Below, in pieces: positions 8,895-17,402 of a stretch of 64,000 nucleotides of DNA. The position numbers were made by a program, and so were the translations under genes. The stretch is taken from contig JAEOUH010000069.1 of NCBI GenBank assembly GCA_016839365.1, positions 33,698-97,697 on the forward strand. Reading direction: 5' to 3'. This DNA is from Candidatus Hermodarchaeota archaeon (GTDB lineage: Archaea > Asgardarchaeota > Hermodarchaeia > Hermodarchaeales > Hermodarchaeaceae). The first letter of the stretch is position 1, and every line of letters starts with the position of its first letter. Below the pieces are notes generated by a model. It had not been told where the DNA came from. It worked only from the letters and a program-made list of their open reading frames with translations, and ran no database searches.

Positions 8895-9215
8895 TTATTG
8901 TCCGACTTCAGGGACTACATCGAGGAGGAAGAATTCATCATCGGTGATTTTTGGTTCTAGCTCCCCGAAGGTTATACCTGGACTTAGCCGGGTGGGTTCA
9001 GGGGCTTTACGGATGAGCACAAATTCTGCACGCTGGTCCCCGATTTTCGCTTTAGCCCAATCGTCAATACTGACGCCCTCATCACGGGCCTGGGTGACAA
9101 GAGTGCGGATGACTTCATCGACACGGGTATCTTCATCAATGCCGATTCGGAATTCCTTTTGACGGGGCTCAACATCGACGATGATTGAGCGCCAAAATCC
9201 TTCATCTTTACTCAA
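8895..9215 (-). CDS. Ubiquitin-like beta-grasp protein (YukD/Ubl-like)
   Basis: KEFRIGIDEDTRVDEVIRTL… and LSPGITFGELEPKITDDEFFLLDVVPEVGQ fit the Ubl beta-hairpin/helix/strand order; TTG start preceded by AGGTGA; adjacent to E2-like, E1-like and JAB genes. Confidence 0.65.
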   Translation of the reverse strand: MSKDEGFWRSIIVDVEPRQKEFRIGIDEDTRVDEVIRTLVTQARDEGVSIDDWAKAKIGDQRAEFVLIRKAPEPTRLSPGITFGELEPKITDDEFFLLDVVPEVGQ

Positions 9216-9457
9216 GACTGTTCACCTACAAAGGGAGGGTCACAGCACGCACTTTAACTTTACTCGAATCTTAGACGCAAGCTCGCCCTTCTTTAATCGT
9301 GAAAGAGAATAGGTCGGCTCAAAATCACAGACTGATGGCGCTTTGTCTTTGGTTGGTGTGAAAGTTTAAGAGTGATGGACTATTGTGACTTAATGTACTT
9401 GGGCAATACTGAACATGCTAGCTGCTCAGGATAATCCGCGGGAGTGCACTCGAGATA
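9216..9457. promoter_or_regulatory. Divergent intergenic region between the Ubl cluster and the SMC operon
   Basis: 242 nt between head-to-head genes; A/T-rich boxes GAAAGTTTAAG on + (about 9360) and TAAAGTTAAAG on - (about 9252-9262). Confidence 0.4.
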
Positions 9458-12352
9458 ATGACCACTAGGCACAAGCCATCCTTATCAACTTCACCAATCG
9501 TGTTTCGTAGTATCCGTCTAGTGAACTTTGTCATTCACCGTGATACCACAATCCAACTCGATCAATCCCCTGTCATTCTTATTACAGGCTCCAATGGAAG
9601 CGGAAAAACCTTGATTCTCGACGCCCTGTTGCTCGCAATTGGCGTTGAATCTCGAAGAGCCCAACGTCAACGCAATTCGGCTTTCATCGGTCGATTCGAG
9701 AAATATGCTGAAGTCATTCTAGAACTTAACAACTACCAACTCAATGGGCGACGAGTCTTAAGAAGCCCCGATCCTACCATGTCTGCGCTTCTTGATAAGG
9801 ACGTTGTGTCGATCCGGCTACGAGTCGATGAAACAAACCGAATATCCTATTGGTTGAATGAAAAACGATCAGTGAATGGCCATCAGATTGCTCGTAAAGA
9901 TATTCGGAAACTCTTCCAAGCTGCTGGACTCTTTGGAGATTCTCCCTTAGCTGTTACTGAGGCTGAGACTTTAGACCACTTTGCCTCCCAATCTCCACGA
10001 CGAAAGTTCGAGACTCTCCTGAACGAAACTGGGCTCCGTAATTGGATGGAAAAACTCGAGGAAGCCCGTCTCCTCGTATTACAGGCAAGAGCCAATGTCA
10101 AGCCCCTCGAATACCGGATCCGCCATGAAGAACAGCGCCTCCAGGTTCTGAAGGCAGCCTATGAAGCTTTTCAACAAAAACAGCAGCTCCAACAGAGACA
10201 GAAGGATCTCGACGTTGAAGCGGCCTGGGCTGAAGTGGCTTATCGTGAGGAGCTTGCTAGCCAACTCCAATCACAAGTTACCAGTCTGGAAACCCAACTC
10301 TCCGACCAAAATGAGAAATTGGACAAGTTAGACCAAAGGAAAACCAGCTTGAAAGAGAAGTGCGAAGCGATTGAAGCAAAACGGGAAAAGCTCCTAACAA
10401 CCATGGACTCGCTACACGATGAGCGGTTGCAAGCACAAGGCCATCGGCGAGGGCTAGAGAATGAACTCAAAGGCATGCTAAATCGAACAGAACGATATAC
10501 CAAGCGTCGGAAGCCCGCAACAGGCAAAATTGACGCCATTCAGAAGGAGTTAGCAACGATTATCCAGGATCGAGATGGCATCGATGATCAACTCGCTCAG
10601 GTCCGACAAGATATTGCCTCAACGGAAGAGTACCTCTTTACCAAACCCCAACGGTATCCACATTTTGAAGAGACAATACTTCGGGGCTGCCTCCGATACC
10701 GGTCTGAACTTGATAAACTCGCACTCTCTGATGCAGTGATTGGGCCCCTTTTTGCGCTCATTCGTATGAAACCGGAGTATGCACAGTACGAAACCGCGGT
10801 CAAACTGGCCTTGGGACGCTACTCCTATGCATTCATTGCTCTGAATCGAGAGGTCTTCGTTGAGGCTAAAAACTTGTATGATCATCTCTGGCCACATGAA
10901 AAGCCAGATCTGGTGGTCGCCCGGACAAATCCCACGACCGCGATAACGCGAGATCGCCCAACGGTTTCTTTACCCGTGATTGGTTGGGCAGCTGATCTCA
11001 TTGAAGGGGATATATATGCCATTAGTTTCCTAAGCCGTGTCATAAACACAGCTATCGCGGAGGAAGGAGCCGATCCCAACACGCTAGTCGATGCCTCTCA
11101 ACAACTCAATTGCAACATCATTACTAGTGAAGGAACAAGTCATTATCTCCGAATCGGCGCCTTTGCCCGACCACCCCGACCCGTTACGGTAAGTTTGGAT
11201 GTCTCTCTCAACGATTTGGGACTAGCCCAGGATGGCGCTGATACACGCATTCAACTCCGTGAACTTCGTGAACAAGAAGCTAAACTGATGCGAGACCGAA
11301 TGCGCATCAATTCTGAAATAAGTCAACTTCGGGCAACCCTCCAAGACCTTCAGCAAGTGCACATATCTCATCTTTCTGATGGGGAAAGAACAGCCCTGGT
11401 CACTAGTTCTGAACATCGAGTCGCTGAATTACAACAACTGATTCTTGAACTGGAAACTGAATGCGACAGGCTTAGCCAAGATTATCAGGAATATAACTTA
11501 GAATTATCACCGATCCATTCCCGACAGCAAAAACTATCCGAACAACTCCAAAACCTTGACCTTCGACGATCACGCCGTCAGGTTGAAATCAACCACCTCG
11601 TTGCAGAGCTCAAGCAACGCGAAGATGAATATGAGCATCTCATTAAACAAACCAAACATTTCCGTAAGGCTGCCACAGCACTGGGAGAACGCCCTCAGGC
11701 TGTTCGAAACCCTACTGCGATTCGTGATGAACAAATCCAAATCCAGGCGATGATTGATACTATCACCGCCACAGCAGACGATCGGCAAGCCTTTGAAGAC
11801 CAGGAACAAGTCGTCTCCCAACTCCAAGACTACCTCAAACAACGTCAGCTCCACTTAGAAAATCTGATGACGGACGTTGATCGAAGACTTCTCGAGTGGA
11901 GACGGCAACTCCAAGAGACGGTTGAAATCCTCAACCACCGTATGAACCAATTACTCAGCCACTTCCTCAAGCAAGTCAAACTGCTTATTCGATTCCCCGA
12001 TGAACCCAGTCGTGCGGAGCTCCACCTTCAACTTGCCATTAACCGCAAAGGCGACTGGCGGACCTATCAAGAAATGTCTGGGGGCGAACGGGTCCTAGCC
12101 ACCCAGACTTTCATTTTAGCCCTACACACTCTCGCCAAGAGTCCCCTCCATGTGATTGATGAATTTACCCAACGCCTCGATGAAGCAAGCCGTGCAGCTA
12201 TTCTCAGTGTTGTTCAACGCGCCCTCGATTTAACCCAAAAAGACTCACTAATTCATCCACAGTTTCTTCTAATGGCTCCCTCCACGGTCGGACTCGAGAT
12301 CCCAGAGACTATGCACCACGTCGTGCTGATCAAAGGACAGGTGAAAGTCTAA
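9458..12352 (+). CDS. SMC5/6-type SMC ATPase (964 aa)
   Basis: IRLVNFVIHRDTTIQLDQSPVILITGSNGSGKTLILDALLLAIG (Walker A); coiled coils; hinge-like VIGPLFALIRMKPEYAQYETAVKLALGRYSYAFIALN; SGGERVLATQTFILALHTLAKSPLHVIDEFTQRLDE; HPQFLLMAPSTV. Confidence 0.85.
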   Translation: MTTRHKPSLSTSPIVFRSIRLVNFVIHRDTTIQLDQSPVILITGSNGSGKTLILDALLLAIGVESRRAQRQRNSAFIGRFEKYAEVILELNNYQLNGRRVLRSPDPTMSALLDKDVVSIRLRVDETNRISYWLNEKRSVNGHQIARKDIRKLFQAAGLFGDSPLAVTEAETLDHFASQSPRRKFETLLNETGLRNWMEKLEEARLLVLQARANVKPLEYRIRHEEQRLQVLKAAYEAFQQKQQLQQRQKDLDVEAAWAEVAYREELASQLQSQVTSLETQLSDQNEKLDKLDQRKTSLKEKCEAIEAKREKLLTTMDSLHDERLQAQGHRRGLENELKGMLNRTERYTKRRKPATGKIDAIQKELATIIQDRDGIDDQLAQVRQDIASTEEYLFTKPQRYPHFEETILRGCLRYRSELDKLALSDAVIGPLFALIRMKPEYAQYETAVKLALGRYSYAFIALNREVFVEAKNLYDHLWPHEKPDLVVARTNPTTAITRDRPTVSLPVIGWAADLIEGDIYAISFLSRVINTAIAEEGADPNTLVDASQQLNCNIITSEGTSHYLRIGAFARPPRPVTVSLDVSLNDLGLAQDGADTRIQLRELREQEAKLMRDRMRINSEISQLRATLQDLQQVHISHLSDGERTALVTSSEHRVAELQQLILELETECDRLSQDYQEYNLELSPIHSRQQKLSEQLQNLDLRRSRRQVEINHLVAELKQREDEYEHLIKQTKHFRKAATALGERPQAVRNPTAIRDEQIQIQAMIDTITATADDRQAFEDQEQVVSQLQDYLKQRQLHLENLMTDVDRRLLEWRRQLQETVEILNHRMNQLLSHFLKQVKLLIRFPDEPSRAELHLQLAINRKGDWRTYQEMSGGERVLATQTFILALHTLAKSPLHVIDEFTQRLDEASRAAILSVVQRALDLTQKDSLIHPQFLLMAPSTVGLEIPETMHHVVLIKGQVKV

Positions 12353-13143
12353 TGATAACTAATGATACTTCTACATTTCTCCGTGCCTTTCCGCGCCGCA
12401 AGGCCTGGTATGACACTTTCCAATACAACTACAAGCGAACACGACTATCATCTTTTGGAACCAAAGGGATAGTAATTACGCTATGGAATCTGACCAAAAA
12501 GTATGAGGTTGCCCTAAAACAGCACGATACGTTCCCGATTAAGGAAGCGGAGATTGACCGTGAAGAAGTTGCCGATGCATACCGCGTCCTTGATACCCCC
12601 TGGGAACGAACTCTCGATGGGCGTTTCTACTATAATCTCGCTTCAATGCAACATCACCGGGATTCTCAATTGGCTGCTCCTGAAATCGCTCCCGAGGAAT
12701 GGATTTCCCAATTTGCCAATGAGGTCAAACGACGCGCGACTCCGGTACTCTTTTTAATTAATCAAGAGCGGACCATCCCACCTTTCCAATTGCCTCCTGC
12801 TGATTCGCCGGTCGCAATGGACGATGCCCCTACCCAAGATGATAAACAGGCTATGCGCAAACACCGTATCTCTTATGAAGAGATCTCCATAGACGCTCTC
12901 GGCGCTAGAAGGGCGGATATCCTGAAACGGCTACAAGGCAAACGATACAACTATGCAGCCCTATCCGAAATCCTAACCAACTGGGAACTCGATTTACTCA
13001 GCCAGATGATTCGGGATAACATCTGTCCTGCAACGTTCGAAAAAACGGCTATCATTTTTCGACACCCTCCACCTAAAACAAATCCTGCTTTCACTGCTGT
13101 TGCCATTACCGCACAAAACCATGAGGAGGTTCCTCGAAAGTGA
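12352..13143 (+). CDS. Hypothetical protein in the kleisin position of the SMC operon
   Basis: TAATG stop/start overlap with the SMC gene and GTGA overlap with the KITE-like gene; assignment by position only. Confidence 0.45.
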   Translation: MITNDTSTFLRAFPRRKAWYDTFQYNYKRTRLSSFGTKGIVITLWNLTKKYEVALKQHDTFPIKEAEIDREEVADAYRVLDTPWERTLDGRFYYNLASMQHHRDSQLAAPEIAPEEWISQFANEVKRRATPVLFLINQERTIPPFQLPPADSPVAMDDAPTQDDKQAMRKHRISYEEISIDALGARRADILKRLQGKRYNYAALSEILTNWELDLLSQMIRDNICPATFEKTAIIFRHPPPKTNPAFTAVAITAQNHEEVPRK

Positions 13144-13787
13144 CCTCAGATCCAATACCTACTGACACCATCTCTTCCACAAGCGAGGATTCAGAAGAAG
13201 AGGTGTTAGAGCAACGTCATCTCATTGGTCAGCTCTTTGCCGCCCTCACAGCAAGGTTTCGGAATGAGGAAGGCCAACTCAGCATCGGGGTCAAACGGCA
13301 AGATCTTTTAGAAGCCCTTCATATCAATAAGACTGGCTTAGTCCGCCTCCTCGATTTACTCCGCCAGCAAATATCTCCCCTGGGGCTAGAATTGGTTGAA
13401 TATCGAATGGGACGGGACACGCTCTATTGTGTTCGAACCATTTACGGAGTTCCTGGCGAGCTCACTGATCCTGAATACGCCGTATTAGGAGTCATCATTT
13501 CCACTGTAGAACAGGTGAGTAAACTCCATCGTCCACGCCGGGTGGCCACAAAAGACATCGAAACAATCCTTGTAGCCCGTGGGCGCCTCTCCCGCTACCA
13601 ACTCGATCGTATTTTACGACGACTAACCGAGCTAGGCTATATTACGCGAACCGCACGACGAATTACTTACGGTCCACGACTCGAATTGGAATTTGATGCT
13701 GAACGCCGTGAAGCCATCGCCAGCGCAGCAACCCTGTATCTCGCAGGGGCTACAGCTGATTCGGAGGAAGACCTGAATGAAACTTGA
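13140..13787 (+). CDS. Double winged-helix KITE/ScpB/Nse3(MAGE)-like protein
   Basis: Two predicted WH units: RQDLLEALHINKTGLVRLLDLLRQQISPLGLELVEYRMGRDTLYCVRT and EYAVLGVIISTVEQ…ATKDIETILVARGRLSRYQLDRILRRLTELGYITRTARRITYGP; operon position after SMC. Confidence 0.6.
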   Translation: MTSDPIPTDTISSTSEDSEEEVLEQRHLIGQLFAALTARFRNEEGQLSIGVKRQDLLEALHINKTGLVRLLDLLRQQISPLGLELVEYRMGRDTLYCVRTIYGVPGELTDPEYAVLGVIISTVEQVSKLHRPRRVATKDIETILVARGRLSRYQLDRILRRLTELGYITRTARRITYGPRLELEFDAERREAIASAATLYLAGATADSEEDLNET

Positions 13788-14238
13788 TCTCTCCACCGTT
13801 GGCATCAGTTGTGTAGCCTGTGGAACCCGAATCACACTTGAGGAGGCAATCCAGAAGGAATGGCACCAATGTTTACGGTGTCAGTTCTTCATTGATCCCC
13901 ATTGTCTTGGAATTGTCCAAAACACCATGGGTGGGGTCTGCCCCTCATTTAGCCAAGGAGTGACCCGTCATTCCTTGCAAGCTGCTGATATTCCTACAGA
14001 ACAGATCCTCATATTCGTCAAAGATCAATATCAGAAAGGTCACGGAGGTGCTCTCATCGACTCCTTATTTTATACCAGACCTTCAGCTTTAAAGAAACCA
14101 CAACACCCAAGTCAAATGGAATCGAACTCTGAAGAACCTCTCACCCGAGAAGAAATCTGGCAACGCTTTGGACTCGTTTTAGTGCAGCGGTCCCAAGGTA
14201 AATGGAAAACTTGGGAAAAAGTTGGCAGTACTAGCTGA
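13777..14238 (+). CDS. Zn-binding RING/treble-clef-like protein, paralog of the 7473-7868 product
   Basis: CVAC-x16-CLRC-x4-DPHC-x11-CP matches the spacing of the Ubl-cluster Zn protein; overlaps the upstream KITE-like ORF. Confidence 0.65.
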   Translation: MKLDLSTVGISCVACGTRITLEEAIQKEWHQCLRCQFFIDPHCLGIVQNTMGGVCPSFSQGVTRHSLQAADIPTEQILIFVKDQYQKGHGGALIDSLFYTRPSALKKPQHPSQMESNSEEPLTREEIWQRFGLVLVQRSQGKWKTWEKVGSTS

Positions 14239-14240
14239 TA

Positions 14241-14672
14241 TTGTCCAAGGGACATAAACTATTTACCTATCAACCACTCATGCCTTCCTATACGAATTGG
14301 CTTGCATCATTTTTGGAGTTGATGGGTTTGGGTGACGAAAAGGCTCCCAGTTGGGTAAAACACGCCGTTCGGCGTTGGAAGCAATTCTATAATGAAATTC
14401 AGTTCATCGATGGACAAATTGATACTGCAAATCCGTTGAGTGTAATTTTCCGAAATGAAGCTCTCTTAAATCAAGTAGTATCCCAATCACAGGCTGTCAC
14501 CTCACCCATTGAACCAACCCTTTCAAAGAAAGAAGAATCAGCTCCATCTCAACCTGAAAAGACTCCTTCGCCAAATCCCGAAAAAAAGCAGCGCAAAGGA
14601 TGGTTCATTTCTAAACTCAAAGACCTCCAATACCTATTCAATCGCCCTCTTTGGTCCTGGGATTCTTTCTAG
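14241..14672 (+). CDS. Hypothetical fifth protein of the SMC operon
   Basis: Follows the previous stop by 2 nt; TTG start; Pro/Glu/Lys-rich linker then conserved-looking C-terminal GWFISKLKDLQYLFNRPLWSWDSF. Confidence 0.5.
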   Translation: MSKGHKLFTYQPLMPSYTNWLASFLELMGLGDEKAPSWVKHAVRRWKQFYNEIQFIDGQIDTANPLSVIFRNEALLNQVVSQSQAVTSPIEPTLSKKEESAPSQPEKTPSPNPEKKQRKGWFISKLKDLQYLFNRPLWSWDSF

Positions 14673-15649
14673 ATGGGATCATCCAAACCCATTTTGGAAC
14701 GAATCTTCTCGATGACATCTTCTCCCATCCGCTTCGTTTCTGCTGACTCCGTCGTAGGCTCATCCTGCACATCCTCAGACAGTTGAGGGAGACCCGCTAG
14801 TTTTCTCACGATACCAGAAATTGCATGCTTTGCCACAGAAACCTCAGAACCGCCAGAGAGTAGCACCACCAACCGTCCCTCACAGACTTCTTCCGCTGCC
14901 TGCATCAAAATATCTGTCATTGCAGGAAAGGCACGCAACGAAAGATTAAACCCACCATAGTCTAGGGCATGGGCATCATGACCCATGTTCCACAAGATCA
15001 TCTCAGGGCGAATCCGCCTGGCCCAAGGCAGCGCTAAACGACGTACGGCTTCGACAAAGGAGTCATCACTACTCGAACTTGGGAAAGGGACATCCACATG
15101 CCGATGTGTCACCGTATCCAGGCTTTCCCGGAAACTCGCCTCGAAGTTTAAATGGTATACTCCTTCATCATCCCCAAGGACATCACGAGTTCCATCCCCT
15201 GGATGAGGATCCGTATCAACAATGAAAAAACGATTAACTCCATGCATATGTTGCAAATTTCGAACAAGTAAAGCAGAGTTGTTGTAATAGCAAAAACCCC
15301 AGGATGAACCACGACTAGCGTGGTGCCCAGCACAGCCAGTAAAGGCAAAAGCATTGGCTGCCTCGCCAATCCAAACCGCCTCACCTGCTCTTACCGCGGA
15401 TCCCCCCGACACGAGTGAAGCAGAATCATATCCTGATCTTCTAACATGTTGAATGTGATCAGGGGTGTGCACCTGCAGGAGTAAATCCTCACCTACTCTG
15501 GGCGCTTCTTCCAAAATAACCTGAGTAGTCTCCAATGTTCCCGAATCGCGTAAATAGTCAAGTGCCGGTTGTACACGACCAGCTAGCACCGGGTACCCTT
15601 CAACTGCCATTAAAGGATGGTAGAGTACGAGTGTTGGCTTCTTTTTCAT
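14669..15649 (-). CDS. Histone deacetylase/acetylpolyamine amidohydrolase-family protein lacking the usual catalytic Tyr motif
   Basis: TGCAGHHASRGSSWGFCYYNN, IVDTDPHPGDGTRDV, WNMGHDAHALDYGGFNLS; SGGSEVS where GGGY is expected. Confidence 0.8.
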   Translation of the reverse strand: MKKKPTLVLYHPLMAVEGYPVLAGRVQPALDYLRDSGTLETTQVILEEAPRVGEDLLLQVHTPDHIQHVRRSGYDSASLVSGGSAVRAGEAVWIGEAANAFAFTGCAGHHASRGSSWGFCYYNNSALLVRNLQHMHGVNRFFIVDTDPHPGDGTRDVLGDDEGVYHLNFEASFRESLDTVTHRHVDVPFPSSSSDDSFVEAVRRLALPWARRIRPEMILWNMGHDAHALDYGGFNLSLRAFPAMTDILMQAAEEVCEGRLVVLLSGGSEVSVAKHAISGIVRKLAGLPQLSEDVQDEPTTESAETKRMGEDVIEKIRSKMGLDDPI

Positions 15650-15723
15650 TCTTATTCACTGCTTGGCATATTGGAGCAAAAAAGGATTTAACAGCATTTA
15701 TCATTTTACTCGAGTAGCCTAGG

Positions 15724-16935
15724 ATGGATATTCTGATGATAGAAATTCGGAAAATTACTAAAAATGAACGCCCCGCCATCATGGATCTTTACCGATATGC
15801 GTACACAAAATGGACAGATCGGGAGGTTAAGAACGAAGAAATTGATGACATTATTGAGGATGAAACTCTGGGCCTGTTTGAACAAGGGCGCCTGGTCTCT
15901 TCTTTAAGGGTCCACGAATTCCAGCAATCAATCCGTGGTGTACTCAAGGATTGTGGAGGGGTAGCCGGGGTTGCCACATACCCGGAGGCACGACGGAAGG
16001 GATATGTACGAAAATTAATGCAGGAAGGTTTCAAGATGATGCGTGAGAAGGGGCAATCGGTCAGTATGCTCGATCCCTTTAAGCAAAGTTACTATGAAAA
16101 ATTCGGGTACGTTGCTGCAAATACTGCCTATATTGTTGAAGCCCCACTCAAACAGCTACGCATATCAGACACGACGCCTCAGAATGTGGATTGGACCTTT
16201 GAAAGGGTTCGCGCAGTAAATGCCAAAGACGAATATCTAAAGTTTGTCCGCGAAGTAGGTCCTAAACAGTATCATGGTTACATCATTTTCAAAACCTTTC
16301 CTGATGCTATGTGGAGACAGCGTACAAAAGAAAGTCTCATTGTCTTTGTCAAACATAAAGGAAAAATTCAGGCTTTAGGCCGGTATCGGATTAAAGGGGA
16401 ACGAATCAAGGCTGAATTCCGCACAAATATGCAAGTGATCGATCTCTTATGGCGAACCCGAGAAGCTCGTGACAAACTCTTTTTCTTCTTCAGACAACAC
16501 TGGGACCAAATCCATAATATCAGCATACATGCTCCCTTCGATACTAAGGTCGAACATTGGTTCAAAGATGCACGTTTGAAGATTGAACGTAAAACTCCTT
16601 GGATGGTTCGCATCATCGACGCAAAGAACGCAATCCAGAATCTTCCAGGCCTTGGAGAAGACATCGTCACCCTTGAAATCACAGATCCTAATTGTCCCTG
16701 GAATAATGGAACTTACTCCCTTCAATCAGAAAAAGGGCGTTTACACCTAACTAAAAGCTCAGGGCATCCTGAAGTAAAAGCTACTATTCAAGCGCTCTCA
16801 GCCTTAGTCTATGGAACACAACTAGTAGAGGAATTAGAGTTTCAAGAGGAACTATCAGTCACAGAAGAATGGGCTAGACATACTCTTCAACGGTGGTTCC
16901 CGCCTCTCCACCTATATAATGTCGTGTACTTCTAA
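15724..16935 (+). CDS. Eis-like GNAT acetyltransferase with SCP2-like C-terminal domain, copy 1
   Basis: GVAGVATYPEARRKGYVRKLMQEGFKMMREKGQSVSMLDPFKQSYYEKFGY (acetyl-CoA binding); C-terminal LYNVVYF. Confidence 0.85.
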   Translation: MDILMIEIRKITKNERPAIMDLYRYAYTKWTDREVKNEEIDDIIEDETLGLFEQGRLVSSLRVHEFQQSIRGVLKDCGGVAGVATYPEARRKGYVRKLMQEGFKMMREKGQSVSMLDPFKQSYYEKFGYVAANTAYIVEAPLKQLRISDTTPQNVDWTFERVRAVNAKDEYLKFVREVGPKQYHGYIIFKTFPDAMWRQRTKESLIVFVKHKGKIQALGRYRIKGERIKAEFRTNMQVIDLLWRTREARDKLFFFFRQHWDQIHNISIHAPFDTKVEHWFKDARLKIERKTPWMVRIIDAKNAIQNLPGLGEDIVTLEITDPNCPWNNGTYSLQSEKGRLHLTKSSGHPEVKATIQALSALVYGTQLVEELEFQEELSVTEEWARHTLQRWFPPLHLYNVVYF

Positions 16936-17009
16936 TGAAAACCGAAACACGAGCCTTTTTTAGGCAGATATTGCATTGAATTGACTCCTAACTCACTGAG
17001 GGTTCAAAA

Positions 17010-17402
17010 ATGGGCTTTGAAATCCCCTTTGATAAAATCCGTGATGCGATTCAACAATACTTAGCATTTAAAGCTGACTCGACGACCCGGACTATTACCT
17101 TGGAATTTAAAGGATCTATTTACGAAGAGATGCCATTTGGGGATATGCTCGAAGATGAAGAGGGACTAAAACGCATGGCCAAGAACTTAATGGACCAAGA
17201 CATCGAATACACCGCAGAGCCATTACCTGAAGGTAAAGGCGTTATCCTTCACTTCGAAACAGATGAGGATTATCAGAAGATGTACAACTTCATTGATGGC
17301 ATTGTCAATGGGAATCTTATCCAAGAACTCATGGCAAAGGTTATGCAATCCATGTTCTCTGCAATAGACAATGATAGCTCCGAATTCGATAATACGACCT
17401 AG
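17010..17402 (+). CDS. Hypothetical protein
   Basis: 130 aa ORF with good coding character; no recognised motif. Confidence 0.5.
   Translation: MGFEIPFDKIRDAIQQYLAFKADSTTRTITLEFKGSIYEEMPFGDMLEDEEGLKRMAKNLMDQDIEYTAEPLPEGKGVILHFETDEDYQKMYNFIDGIVNGNLIQELMAKVMQSMFSAIDNDSSEFDNTT

Noticed and set aside
8446-9162. 238-aa + strand ORF antisense to the E2-like and Ubl genes
   Set aside because: Ser/Arg-rich shadow translation with no motifs; the - strand ORFs carry recognisable folds and operon spacing
8895-9215. Classical ubiquitin/SAMP with C-terminal GG
   Set aside because: C-terminus is PEVGQ and no in-frame GG is present near the end
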